From Actinoplanes missouriensis 431 (GTDB taxonomy: Bacteria > Actinomycetota > Actinomycetes > Mycobacteriales > Micromonosporaceae), in NCBI RefSeq assembly GCF_000284295.1, contig NC_017093.1, forward strand, positions 2,232,001 through 2,296,000: a stretch of DNA of 64,000 nucleotides, read 5' to 3'. Position 1 is the first letter of the stretch; each line of letters starts with the position of its first letter. Under the pieces are notes generated by a model. That model was not told where the DNA came from. It searched no databases and saw only the letters and a list, made by a program, of their open reading frames with translations. This document shows, piece by piece, positions 15,392-23,328 of the stretch. A program made the translations under genes and the position numbers.

Positions 15392-16507
15392 CTATCGCCG
15401 GACCGGCAGGCCGAGGGCGGCGGCCGCGATGATGTCGCGCTGCACCTCGTTGGCGCCGCCGCCGAACGTCAGGATCAGGGACGAGCGGCACATGCGCTCG
15501 ATGCGCCCGGTCACGGCCTCGTCGGGCACGGTCCCCGCCGCGCTCACCACTTCCCGGAGCAGGCGGTATGCCTCGATGGCGAGCTCGGTGCCGTAGACCT
15601 TGCCGGCCGACGCGTCGACCGGGGAGAGCGTCCCGGACGCCACCCGCCAGTTGAAGAGCTTCAGCACCTCGACCTTGGCGTGCACCCGCGCGAGGTGCAG
15701 CCGGACCCACTCCCTTTCGGTCACGCCGTTCGCTTTCGCCCAGGCCAGAACCTCCGCCAGTGAGCGTTGCAGCGGTGCCGCGGAGGTCAGCGCGACCCGT
15801 TCGTGGTTGAGCTGGTCGGTGATCAGCCGCCAGCCCTGGTTCTCCTCGCCGACCAGCGCGGATGCCGGAACCCGCACGTCCGAGTAGTAGGTGGCGCTGG
15901 TGGTCGGCCCGGCCACCGTCCGGACCGGCGTCCAGGAGAAGCCGGGCGCGTCGGTGGGCACGATCAGAATCGACAGGCCGCGGTGGCGGGGCGCGTCCGG
16001 GTCGGTGCGGCAGGCGAGCCAGACGTAGTCGGCGTAGCGGATCAGGCTGGTCCACATCTTCTGTCCGTTGATCACGTAGGAGTCGCCGTTCCGGACCGCC
16101 CGGGTGCGCAGCGACGCCAGATCGGTGCCGGCCTCGGGCTCGGAGTACCCGATCGAGAAGTGCGCCTCACCTGCCGCGATCCGGGGCAGAAGATCTTCCT
16201 TCTGTACGGCGGTGCCGTGCCGCGCGATGGTCGGCGCCACGGTGTAGAGCGTCAGGAACGGCACCGGGACCCCGGCCAGCGCCGCCTCGTCGGTGAAGAT
16301 CAGCTGCTCCATCCGGGACAGCCTGTCCAGCGAGAGCCAGCCGTCGCGGCCCAGTTGCCGGACCACCTCCCGGTAGGCGGCGCCGTCGCCGTACTCGCCT
16401 TCCGGGTCGTCGAGCGACTGCCGCAGCGAGGGCGTCATGAGTTCGGCGAAGTAGGACCGTAACGAGAGGCGGAGCTTCTCCTGCTCCGGTGTGTATCCGA
16501 CGTGCAC
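15392..16507 (-). CDS. acyl-CoA dehydrogenase (steroid FadE type)
   Basis: 371 residues from the GTG at 16507. FAD-binding middle motifs are present (SIGYSEPEAGTDLASLRTRA, GQKMWTS), as are the C-terminal helices ending FGGGANEVQRDIIA. It resembles the FadE26-FadE34 set for steroid CoA esters. The usual GWP-EYGG loop after residue 50 is missing: DGWLSLDRLSRMEQL jumps straight to the next helix, a deletion of about ten residues. It starts a leftward operon with the mini-dehydrogenase and the LLM gene, divergent from fadA6 across a KstR box. Exact substrate not assignable. Confidence 0.85.
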   Translation of the reverse strand: MHVGYTPEQEKLRLSLRSYFAELMTPSLRQSLDDPEGEYGDGAAYREVVRQLGRDGWLSLDRLSRMEQLIFTDEAALAGVPVPFLTLYTVAPTIARHGTAVQKEDLLPRIAAGEAHFSIGYSEPEAGTDLASLRTRAVRNGDSYVINGQKMWTSLIRYADYVWLACRTDPDAPRHRGLSILIVPTDAPGFSWTPVRTVAGPTTSATYYSDVRVPASALVGEENQGWRLITDQLNHERVALTSAAPLQRSLAEVLAWAKANGVTEREWVRLHLARVHAKVEVLKLFNWRVASGTLSPVDASAGKVYGTELAIEAYRLLREVVSAAGTVPDEAVTGRIERMCRSSLILTFGGGANEVQRDIIAAAALGLPVRR

Positions 16508-16530
16508 GAGCCACCCCGCAACCGCTAGAT

Positions 16531-16544
16531 TAGAACGCGTTCTA
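16531..16544. promoter_or_regulatory. KstR-type operator (perfect palindrome)
   Basis: TAGAACGCGTTCTA is a perfect 14-bp palindrome matching TnnAACnnGTTnnA. It sits between the divergent fadE (start 16507) and fadA6 (start 16578) genes and should repress both until a steroid CoA thioester is present. Confidence 0.8.
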
Positions 16545-16577
16545 CCAGTAGACCCAGCGAGTGGGGAGGCGTCAACA

Positions 16578-17699
16578 GTGGACGCGTTTCTGGTCGGGGC
16601 GGTGCGCAGCCCGGTCGGCAGGCGTGGCGGCATCCTCGCCGCGGCGCACCCCGCTGACCTGGCGGGTTCGGTCATCACGGCGCTGCTCGAGCGGTCCGGC
16701 GCGGATCCGGCAGCGGTCGACGACGTGATCCTCGGCTGTGTCGACACGCTGGGTCCGCAGTCCGGTGACATCGCGCGGACGGCGTGGCTCGCGGCCGGTC
16801 TCCCGGAACACGTTCCCGGTGTCACGGTGGACCGGCAGTGCGGGTCGGGCCAGCAGGCGGTGCACTTCGCGGCGCAGGCGGTCGCCAGCGGGAGCGCGGA
16901 CCTGGTGGTGGCGGGCGGGGTGCAGAGCATGAGCCGGGTGCCGATCGGCAGCGCGATGGGCGCGGACGGTCCCTACCGGGGGTCGGCGGGCTGGGCGGAG
17001 CGGTACGGGACGGCGGAGATCTCCCAGTTCCGCAGCGCGGACGAGATCGCCGCGAAGTGGGGTTTGACCCGGTCGGAGCTGGAGGAGTACGCGCTGAAGA
17101 GCCATCATCGGGCGATCACCGCGATCGACAGCGGCCGTTTCAAAAATGAAATCGCGGACACCCGCGACGACGAGTGCCCGCGACGGGACACGGATCGAGC
17201 CGGGATGGCCGGGTTGAAACCGCTCCGGGACGGCGGCGTCACCACGGCGGCCACCTCCAGCCAGATCGCGGACGGTGCGGCAGCGCTGCTGGTCGCCAGC
17301 GCGCGGGGAATGGCAGAGCACGGATTGCGGCCGCGAGCCCGGATCAAGCACCTCTCCGCGCGCGGCGACGATCCGGTGCTCATGCTGACCGCGCCGATCG
17401 CGGCGACCGCCCACGCGCTCCGGCGGGCCCGGCTCGACATATCAGACATCTCGGTGTTCGAGGTCAACGAGGCGTTCGCCAGCGTCGCGCTCGCCTGGCT
17501 GCGCGAGACAGGCGCCGATCCGGACCGGGTCAACGTCAACGGCGGGGCGATCGCTCTCGGACACCCGCTCGGCGCGACGGGGGCGCGGCTGCTGGTCGGC
17601 GTCCTGCACGAACTGGAGCGCCGGGACGGCCGCTACGGACTCGTCACGATGTGCGAGGGCGGCGGCCAGGCCAACGTGACAATCATCGAGCGTCTCTAG
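16578..17699 (+). CDS. fadA6: thiolase FadA6-like (steroid ring degradation)
   Basis: 373 residues from the GTG at 16578, with GGGGAGG upstream. It has the nucleophilic Cys in VDRQCGSGQQA (about 90), the motif GGAIALGHPLGATGAR, and the C-terminal CEGGGQANVTIIE with the second catalytic Cys. Overall wording (LPEHVPGVTVDRQCGS, EISQFRS, RPRARIKHLSARG) resembles M. tuberculosis FadA6 more than FadA5. The reaction is CoA-dependent C-C cleavage of a beta-ketoacyl-CoA late in C/D-ring degradation. Its 3' end overlaps ipdC on the other strand by 17 bp. Confidence 0.85.
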   Translation: MDAFLVGAVRSPVGRRGGILAAAHPADLAGSVITALLERSGADPAAVDDVILGCVDTLGPQSGDIARTAWLAAGLPEHVPGVTVDRQCGSGQQAVHFAAQAVASGSADLVVAGGVQSMSRVPIGSAMGADGPYRGSAGWAERYGTAEISQFRSADEIAAKWGLTRSELEEYALKSHHRAITAIDSGRFKNEIADTRDDECPRRDTDRAGMAGLKPLRDGGVTTAATSSQIADGAAALLVASARGMAEHGLRPRARIKHLSARGDDPVLMLTAPIAATAHALRRARLDISDISVFEVNEAFASVALAWLRETGADPDRVNVNGGAIALGHPLGATGARLLVGVLHELERRDGRYGLVTMCEGGGQANVTIIERL

Positions 17700-18735
17700 G
17701 GAGACGGTTCAGGACGGTCTCCGCCTCGGTCATGATCCGGGTGATCAGGGCTGCGCAGGACGGCAGGTCGTCGATCACTCCGGTCACCTGGCCGGCGGAC
17801 ATCACCCCGTACTCGGGATGGCCTTCGACCATCGCGGTGCGCAGGAGGACCGGTGTGCTCGCGGCCCGCAGGGTTTGCGCCCAGCCCATCTCGCGCCCGT
17901 GCCGAGCACTGCGGCCCGCCCTGATCAGTTCCGGCCAGCTGAGCCCTGCGAGGCGGCGGAACGCGACCGCGTGCCTGGTCGCGCGCAGCAGCGCGCTCAC
18001 CCTCCCCGATCTTTCCAGCCCTCGGATGTACGGGGTGAGCAGCACCCGATGCGGCACCCCGTCCACCTCGGTGGTGACGACCGTGTCCGTCACGCCGGCG
18101 TCCAGATAGAGCTGTTTCACCGCGAGGTCGACCGGGCTGTCCGTGGTGAGCAGGAACCGGGTGCCCATCGCGATGCCGGCCGCGCCGTAGGCGAGTGCCG
18201 CGACCAGCCCGCGACCGTCGAAGAAGCCGCCGGCCGCCACGACCGGGATGTCCACCGCGTCGACGACCTGCGGCAACAGCAGCGTGGTCGGCACCGGACC
18301 GGTGTGGCCGCCGCCCTCGCCGCCCTGCACGAGCACCGCGTCGGCGCCCCAGGCGGCCACCTTCTCGGCGTGCCGGCGGGCGCCGACCGAGGGCATGGTC
18401 AGCACCCCGTTGTCGGCGCAGCGGCGGATCAGGTCGCGGTCGGGCGCGAGGGCGAACGAGGCGAGACGCACCTTCTCGCTGATCAGCAGGTCGATCCGGT
18501 CTCTCGCGTCGGGGGCGTCCGACCGTACGTTGACCCCGAAGGGCGCATCGGAGCGTGCGCGGATCTCCCGGATGGTGTCCCGCAGGGTTTCCAGGGCCAT
18601 GGTCGCGGAGGCGACGATGCCGAAACCGCCGGCGTTGCCGACCGCCGAGACCAGCCCGGCCCCGGCGACGTATCCCATCCCGGTCTGCACGATCGGGTGC
18701 CGGCAGCCGAGCAGATCGGTGAGCGCGGTCCTCAT
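17683..18735 (-). CDS. ipdC: IpdC-like flavin-dependent reductase (NPD/nitronate monooxygenase family)
   Basis: 350 residues. The TIM-barrel flavoprotein motifs VLVQGGEGGGHTGP and VVAAGGFFDGRGLVAALAYG (phosphate-binding region) are present. The ATG at 18735 overlaps the ipdB stop (ATGA). In HIP degradation IpdC acts on a CoA ester of the D-ring-derived acid. The gene order echA20-ipdA-ipdB-ipdC equals that of Rv3550-Rv3553. Assignment rests on family plus conserved order. Confidence 0.85.
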   Translation of the reverse strand: MRTALTDLLGCRHPIVQTGMGYVAGAGLVSAVGNAGGFGIVASATMALETLRDTIREIRARSDAPFGVNVRSDAPDARDRIDLLISEKVRLASFALAPDRDLIRRCADNGVLTMPSVGARRHAEKVAAWGADAVLVQGGEGGGHTGPVPTTLLLPQVVDAVDIPVVAAGGFFDGRGLVAALAYGAAGIAMGTRFLLTTDSPVDLAVKQLYLDAGVTDTVVTTEVDGVPHRVLLTPYIRGLERSGRVSALLRATRHAVAFRRLAGLSWPELIRAGRSARHGREMGWAQTLRAASTPVLLRTAMVEGHPEYGVMSAGQVTGVIDDLPSCAALITRIMTEAETVLNRLPRDAR

Positions 18736-19418
18736 CGGTCCCGCCGGCCGTCGGGGTCGAGGTGGTCGCGGATCAGAGCGAGCTCCTCGGCCGTGGGCAT
18801 CCGGGTCTGCGGCACCTGACCGGAAACGACCAGGGGGAAGCCTGTCGCGTCGACGACCTGCCGGACGGTGACGCCAGGGTGGGTGGAGCGCAGCCGCATC
18901 GTGTGATCCGGCGTGGCGAAGTCGAGGACGGCGAGGTCGGTGACGACGACGCGGATCTCGTGCGCGCCCCGGTCCCCACCGATGCCGGAGACCATGTCGA
19001 CGTGTTCGACGAAGACGCGGGGGCTGTGCCGGGGCACCCAGTAACTGGTGGTGTGACCGATCGTGTTGCCGGGCGCGCCGCGCACGCCGAGGAGCTGGCG
19101 CTTCGGTCGCTCCCAGTCGCCGATGCAGGAGATGTTGGAGTTGCCGTGCCGGTCCAGCTGGCTGGCGCCCATCATGACGTGCCGGGTTCCGGCCGCGACC
19201 ATGGCGAAGACCTGCCGGTACGGCAGCCAGCCCTCGACCGCGTCGTCCCGCAGCAGCGTCGCCTCCCCGTCGGTGACCAGCAGGTCGGGGGCGAACGTGA
19301 GCTGAGCGAGGCGGGCGCCGAGCCCGGGGACGGTCCCGGCGAAGCTCGCCAGGATCGCGCCGTCGCCCCGCCAGGCCTCCGCGCAGGCGGTCACGCAGAT
19401 CTCCGCACGGGTGGTCAT
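18732..19418 (-). CDS. ipdB: IpdB-like subunit of the steroid C-ring CoA hydrolase
   Basis: 228 residues, the beta-subunit type of family I CoA-transferases (GASQLDRHGNSNISCIG, then GAPGNTIGHTTSYWV). With IpdA it forms the heteromer that hydrolytically opens the last steroid ring (COCHEA-CoA hydrolase in mycobacteria and rhodococci). The ATG at 19418 overlaps the ipdA stop. Length is slightly below the mycobacterial protein. Confidence comes from the paired subunits and operon order. Confidence 0.87.
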   Translation of the reverse strand: MTTRAEICVTACAEAWRGDGAILASFAGTVPGLGARLAQLTFAPDLLVTDGEATLLRDDAVEGWLPYRQVFAMVAAGTRHVMMGASQLDRHGNSNISCIGDWERPKRQLLGVRGAPGNTIGHTTSYWVPRHSPRVFVEHVDMVSGIGGDRGAHEIRVVVTDLAVLDFATPDHTMRLRSTHPGVTVRQVVDATGFPLVVSGQVPQTRMPTAEELALIRDHLDPDGRRDR

Positions 19419-20236
19419 CGGCGGATCGCCTTCTGGTAGTCGCTCTCGTCACCGTCGAGGTAGCGGGCCCGGAACGTGTCCCAGTCGGTGGTCGCGTACT
19501 CGCGCTGGAACTCCTCGTCCCGCCCGTAGTCGGGGACGCAGCTGGTGAAGTGCGCGCCGTGCGGGGTCTCGGCCACAGCGTCGATCATGGAACGGTTGGT
19601 GAGGAGGGTCTGCGGGGGACCGGCACCGACCAGTTCCGTGGTGGGGACGATGCGCTCGCAGGTGAGGAAGCGGCGTTTCGCCGCTTGGCAGAAGAGGTCG
19701 TCGAAATAGGGGTCGGGGCCCAGGTAGCGTCCGTTGCCGCCGTCGTCCGCGAGGTTGAGGTGGATCATGGCGACATCCAGGTCGAGAGCGGGCATCGCGA
19801 CGAGCAGATCGTCTCCGTAGGGGGATCGGACCGTGCGAAGCTGCGGATTCACTCGCATCACGTCGGAGCCGAGCCCGGCGCGGATGGGCAGGAACGGGAG
19901 CCGGTTGGCGGCCGCCAGCAGGCCCCAGTAGAGCATCCCCTCGTCATATTCGGTCAGGGCGACATTCCCGTTCTGGCGGGCGTGGGCGAAATGTGGTTCC
20001 AGGGGGATGCTGTCGAGCGAGACGAAACCCGTGACGATCCGGCGCGCACACCCCGACGCCGTCAGCAGGCCCACGTCCGGCCCGCCGTAGGTGACGACCG
20101 TGAGATCGCGCCGCCCGGCCCGGAGCAGCGCCCGGACCAGCGCCATCGGCTTGCGCCGCGACCCCCACCCGCCGATCCCGACGGTCATCCCGTCCCGGAT
20201 CTCGTCCACCATCTCGGTCAGCGTCGCGACGCTCAT
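19415..20236 (-). CDS. ipdA: IpdA-like subunit of the steroid C-ring CoA hydrolase
   Basis: 273 residues from the ATG at 20236 (MSVATLTEMVDEIRDGMTVG), overlapping the echA20 stop (ATGA). It has alpha-subunit motifs of family I CoA-transferases (VGIGGWGSRRKPMALVRALL, then GGPDVGLL). It pairs with the next gene, IpdB. A much longer start in the same frame would run inside echA20 and is rejected. Confidence 0.87.
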   Translation of the reverse strand: MSVATLTEMVDEIRDGMTVGIGGWGSRRKPMALVRALLRAGRRDLTVVTYGGPDVGLLTASGCARRIVTGFVSLDSIPLEPHFAHARQNGNVALTEYDEGMLYWGLLAAANRLPFLPIRAGLGSDVMRVNPQLRTVRSPYGDDLLVAMPALDLDVAMIHLNLADDGGNGRYLGPDPYFDDLFCQAAKRRFLTCERIVPTTELVGAGPPQTLLTNRSMIDAVAETPHGAHFTSCVPDYGRDEEFQREYATTDWDTFRARYLDGDESDYQKAIRR

Positions 20237-20970
20237 CTGCCCTCCACGAACCGCTGCCGCGCCCGGTCGCCGGCGCCGTTCAGATTCAGCTCGAAGGTGA
20301 AGCCCTGCTCGAACCGGTAGGACCGCTTCACGTCCATCGGATCGATCCCGTTGAGCGACGCCTTGGCCGCCCTGATCACGACCGGGTCCTTGGCCGCGAT
20401 CTCCGCCGCCACCCGCCGCGCCGCCGCGCGCAGCCCTCTGTCCGGCACCACCTCCAGCACCGTCCCGAACCGCACCAGGTCCCGCGCCGGCACCGTCCGG
20501 CACGTGTAGACCATGGTCCGCATCAGCTGGTGCGGGACGAGCCGGGCCAGATGGGTGGCCGCGCCGAGCGCGCCCCGATCGACTTCGGGCAGGCCGAACA
20601 CCGCGTCGTCGGAGGCGATCACCAGGTCGGCGTTGCCGGCCAGGCCCACCCCGCCGCCGAGGCAGAACCCGTGCACCGCCGCGATGACCGGAACCGGGCA
20701 CTCGTAGACGGCGGCGAACGCTGCCGCGCACCCCCGGTTCGCCGCGAGCAGCGCCTCGTGACCCTCGGTGCGCTGCATCTCCTTGATGTCGACGCCCGCG
20801 CAGAAGCCACGCCCGTCGGCCGCGAGCACCACGGCCCGGGTCCGGGGATCGGCGGCGGCCGTGCCGAGCGCGCGGGCGAGCGTGTGCCAGCCCTCCGCCG
20901 GCAGCGCGTTGACCGGTGGGAACTCGATGATCACCTCAGCGACAGCGCCGCTGTGCAGCCGCACGCCCAT
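20233..20970 (-). CDS. echA20: EchA20-like enoyl-CoA hydratase/isomerase family ring hydrolase
   Basis: 245 residues. Crotonase motifs: oxyanion-hole segments GRGFCAGVDIKEMQ and HGFCLGGGVGLAGNADLVIA, and the PEVDRGALG region. In mycobacteria EchA20 opens the steroid D ring (hydrolysis of a beta-diketone-type CoA ester). First gene of the leftward echA20-ipdABC operon. A KstR2-like site lies just upstream (20984-20997), shared with the divergent SDR at 21020. Confidence 0.87.
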   Translation of the reverse strand: MGVRLHSGAVAEVIIEFPPVNALPAEGWHTLARALGTAAADPRTRAVVLAADGRGFCAGVDIKEMQRTEGHEALLAANRGCAAAFAAVYECPVPVIAAVHGFCLGGGVGLAGNADLVIASDDAVFGLPEVDRGALGAATHLARLVPHQLMRTMVYTCRTVPARDLVRFGTVLEVVPDRGLRAAARRVAAEIAAKDPVVIRAAKASLNGIDPMDVKRSYRFEQGFTFELNLNGAGDRARQRFVEGR

Positions 20971-20983
20971 GGCGGCGAGCGTA

Positions 20984-20997
20984 ACCTAGCGCTTGCT
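20984..20997. promoter_or_regulatory. KstR2-like operator
   Basis: ACCTAGCGCTTGCT matches the KstR2 consensus AnCAAGnnCTTGnT at all fixed positions but one (T for A). It lies between echA20 (start 20970) and the SDR at 21020, the same arrangement KstR2 controls in mycobacteria. Confidence 0.6.
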
Positions 20998-21019
20998 CGG
21001 GTAGCTAGGATCGATCCTC

Positions 21020-21751
21020 ATGGACGCCCTCGATTTCACCGGCCGCTCGGTGGTCGTCACCGGCGGCACCCGCGGCCTCGGCGCCGCCATCGCCCGCGCG
21101 TTCCGTGCCGCCGGCGCGCGGGTCCTGGTCTGCGGCCGCGCCCAGCCGGACGCGACCGAGGACTTCTTCCGGGCCGACGTGCGCGACCCCTATCAGGCGG
21201 CCGCGCTGATCGCCGAGGCGGTGCGTCGGCACGGGCGGCTCGACGTGGTCGTCAACAACGCCGGTGGCAGCCCGCAGGTCTTCGCCGACGTCGCCTCGCC
21301 CCGGCTGCACGCCGCGGTCATCGATCTGAACCTGGTCGCGCCGCTGCACGTGGCGCAGGCGGCGAACACGGCGATGCGCGGCCAGCCCGGTGGTGGGGTG
21401 ATCCTGATGATCAGCAGCGTGAGCGGGATCCGGCCCTCTCCGGGGACCGCCGCCTACGGCGCCGCCAAAGCCGGTCTGCTCCATCTTGCCGCGTCGCTCG
21501 CGGTCGAGTGGGGTCCGAGGGTACGGGTGAACAGCCTCATCGTCGGTCCGGTCGGGGACGACGCCACGGCCGCCGGGACGATCCCGCTGGGCCGGGCCGC
21601 CGCGCCCGAGGACGTGGCCGGCGCCTGTCTGCTGCTGGCGTCGCCGCTGGCCGGTTACGTGAGCGGGGCGGCGCTCGCGGTGCACGGCGGTGGCGAGTGG
21701 CCGGCGTATCTGGCGGAGCTGCGGCCCGGGGCGTACATTCCCGAGAAATAG
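21020..21751 (+). CDS. short-chain dehydrogenase (Rv3549c-like)
   Basis: 243 residues. Cofactor loop TGGTRGLG, NNAGGS, catalytic Ser region LMISSVSG and YGAAK (Tyr-x3-Lys). Divergent from echA20 across a KstR2-like box, as Rv3549c is in M. tuberculosis. Probable role: oxidation or reduction of a hydroxyl on a HIP-pathway intermediate. The stop (21749-21751) overlaps the first bases of the KstR site serving the next gene. Confidence 0.8.
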   Translation: MDALDFTGRSVVVTGGTRGLGAAIARAFRAAGARVLVCGRAQPDATEDFFRADVRDPYQAAALIAEAVRRHGRLDVVVNNAGGSPQVFADVASPRLHAAVIDLNLVAPLHVAQAANTAMRGQPGGGVILMISSVSGIRPSPGTAAYGAAKAGLLHLAASLAVEWGPRVRVNSLIVGPVGDDATAAGTIPLGRAAAPEDVAGACLLLASPLAGYVSGAALAVHGGGEWPAYLAELRPGAYIPEK

Positions 21752-21762
21752 AACACGTTCCA
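21749..21762 (+). promoter_or_regulatory. KstR-type operator
   Basis: TAGAACACGTTCCA keeps all fixed bases of TnnAACnnGTTnnA. It lies 15 bp before the aldehyde dehydrogenase start at 21777 and overlaps the stop codon of the preceding SDR, so it should give the dehydrogenase its own steroid-responsive promoter. Confidence 0.65.
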
Positions 21763-21776
21763 GTTAGGGGTGCGCG

Positions 21777-23285
21777 GTGGTTCTCTCGATCAAGTCCAAG
21801 CGCGACGAACTCGGCATCTCCACGGGCGAGCTGCTGATCGGCGGAGCCTGGCGCCCGGCCGCCGACGGGCGCACCTGGGTCCACCCGCATCCGGCCACCG
21901 GCGAGGAGGTCGGCGCGTTCGCGGTGGCCACCGCCGGGGACGTGGACGCGGCGGTCCGGGCGGCGCGCCGCGCCTTCGACGAGGGGCCGTGGCCGCGTAC
22001 CCGTGCGAAGGAACGCATCCGGGTGCTGCGCCGGATCGCCGACGCGATCCGCGCCGACGCCGTCGGCCTGCAGTCGACGCAGTCGCTGGACAACGGGGTG
22101 CCGATCAGCTTCGGCGAGACCTACGCGATGTCGATCGAGTGCGTGGCGGACGTCTTCGAGCACCACGCCGGCTGGGTCGACAAGCTCGGCGGCGAGACGC
22201 TCCCCGGCTATCAGGGCGGCGACCACCTGGTGCTCACCCTGCGCGAGCCGGTCGGCGTGGTGGCCGCGGTCATCCCGTGGAACGGCCCGCTGCTGCTGGC
22301 CGCCCAGAAGCTCGCCCCGGCTCTCGCGGCCGGCTGCACGGTGGTGCTCAAGCCGAGTGAGTACGCGACGTTCGCCGCCCTGCGCCTGGCCCGGATCGTC
22401 GAGGCGGCCGGCCTGCCGGAGGGTGTGCTCAACGTGGTGACCGGGCCCGGCGAGCCGACCGGCGACGCCCTGATCAACCACCCGCTGGTCGACAAGATCA
22501 CCTTCACCGGCAGCCGGGCCGTCGGGCAGCGGGTGCTAGCCGCCGCGTCGACCGGGATGAAGCGGACCAGCCTGGAGCTGGGCGGCAAGAGCCCGTCGCT
22601 GGTCTTCCCGGACGCCGACGTCTACGCGGCCGCGGCCACCACGATGGGCACGGTGACCCTGGGCCTCTCCGGTCAGGCGTGCGTGGCGCACACCCGCGCG
22701 CTGGTCCACCGTGACGTCTACGACGACTTCCTGGCGGTCACCGAGGGGATGGCCGCGCTGGTCAACTACGGCGACCCGTTCCATCCGGAGACCACCGCGT
22801 CCCCGCTGATCAACGAGCGGCAGATGAACCGGGTCCTCGGCTACATCGAGCGGGGACAGGCCGAGGGCGGCCGGCTCGTGGTCGGCGGCGGGCGGCCGGA
22901 CGGGGAGCTGGCGGCCGGCAACTTCGTGATGCCGACGGTGTTCGCCGATGTCAGCAACGACGCCACGATCGCGCGCGAGGAGATCTTCGGGCCGGTGCTG
23001 GCGGTCGTGCCGTTCACCGACGAGGAGGAGGCCGTGCGGCTGGCGAACGACACGACGTACGGGCTGGCCGCCACGGTCTGGACCGGTGACGTGAAGCGGG
23101 CGATGCGGCTGGCCAAGGCGGTGCGCGCCGGAACCGTCGGGATCAACGGATACCAGCTGGAGCCGCATGTGGCCTTCGGCGGATTCGGGCAGTCCGGGCT
23201 GGGCCGGGAGGGCGGGCGCACGTCGATCGAGGCGTACACCGAGCTCAAGACCGTGCTGATCCCGACGACCGACGAGATGATGTAA
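21777..23285 (+). CDS. aldehyde dehydrogenase
   Basis: 502 residues, GTG start. It has the cofactor motif IPWNGPLLLAAQKLAPALAA, the general-base Glu in LELGGKSP (about 265) and the nucleophilic Cys in GQACVAHTR (about 300). It oxidises an aldehyde to an acid with NAD(P)+. A KstR-type operator immediately upstream places it in the steroid regulon, perhaps acting on propionaldehyde-like or side-chain aldehydes. Substrate not proven. Confidence 0.87.
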   Translation: MVLSIKSKRDELGISTGELLIGGAWRPAADGRTWVHPHPATGEEVGAFAVATAGDVDAAVRAARRAFDEGPWPRTRAKERIRVLRRIADAIRADAVGLQSTQSLDNGVPISFGETYAMSIECVADVFEHHAGWVDKLGGETLPGYQGGDHLVLTLREPVGVVAAVIPWNGPLLLAAQKLAPALAAGCTVVLKPSEYATFAALRLARIVEAAGLPEGVLNVVTGPGEPTGDALINHPLVDKITFTGSRAVGQRVLAAASTGMKRTSLELGGKSPSLVFPDADVYAAAATTMGTVTLGLSGQACVAHTRALVHRDVYDDFLAVTEGMAALVNYGDPFHPETTASPLINERQMNRVLGYIERGQAEGGRLVVGGGRPDGELAAGNFVMPTVFADVSNDATIAREEIFGPVLAVVPFTDEEEAVRLANDTTYGLAATVWTGDVKRAMRLAKAVRAGTVGINGYQLEPHVAFGGFGQSGLGREGGRTSIEAYTELKTVLIPTTDEMM

Positions 23286-23288
23286 CCT

Positions 23289-23321
23289 CACCTTCCTAGA
23301 CGACAGTCGTCTAGGAAGGTG
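23289..23321. promoter_or_regulatory. 33-bp perfect palindrome (TetR-type operator) over a ribosome binding site
   Basis: Arms of 16 bp (23289-23304 CACCTTCCTAGACGAC, 23306-23321 its exact complement) around one A. The core TAGACGAC-GTCGTCTA is typical for TetR-family operators. It ends 8 bp before the GTG of the metallo-hydrolase gene, and its right arm includes GGAAGG, the probable ribosome site. The TetR gene at 24353-24946 is the nearest candidate binder. Confidence 0.7.
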
Positions 23322-23328
23322 GGTTGAC

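Noticed and set aside
15392..16930. Longer version of the acyl-CoA dehydrogenase starting inside fadA6
   Set aside because: It would cross the KstR operator and run antisense through the thiolase start; the GTG at 16507 fits the family N-terminus.
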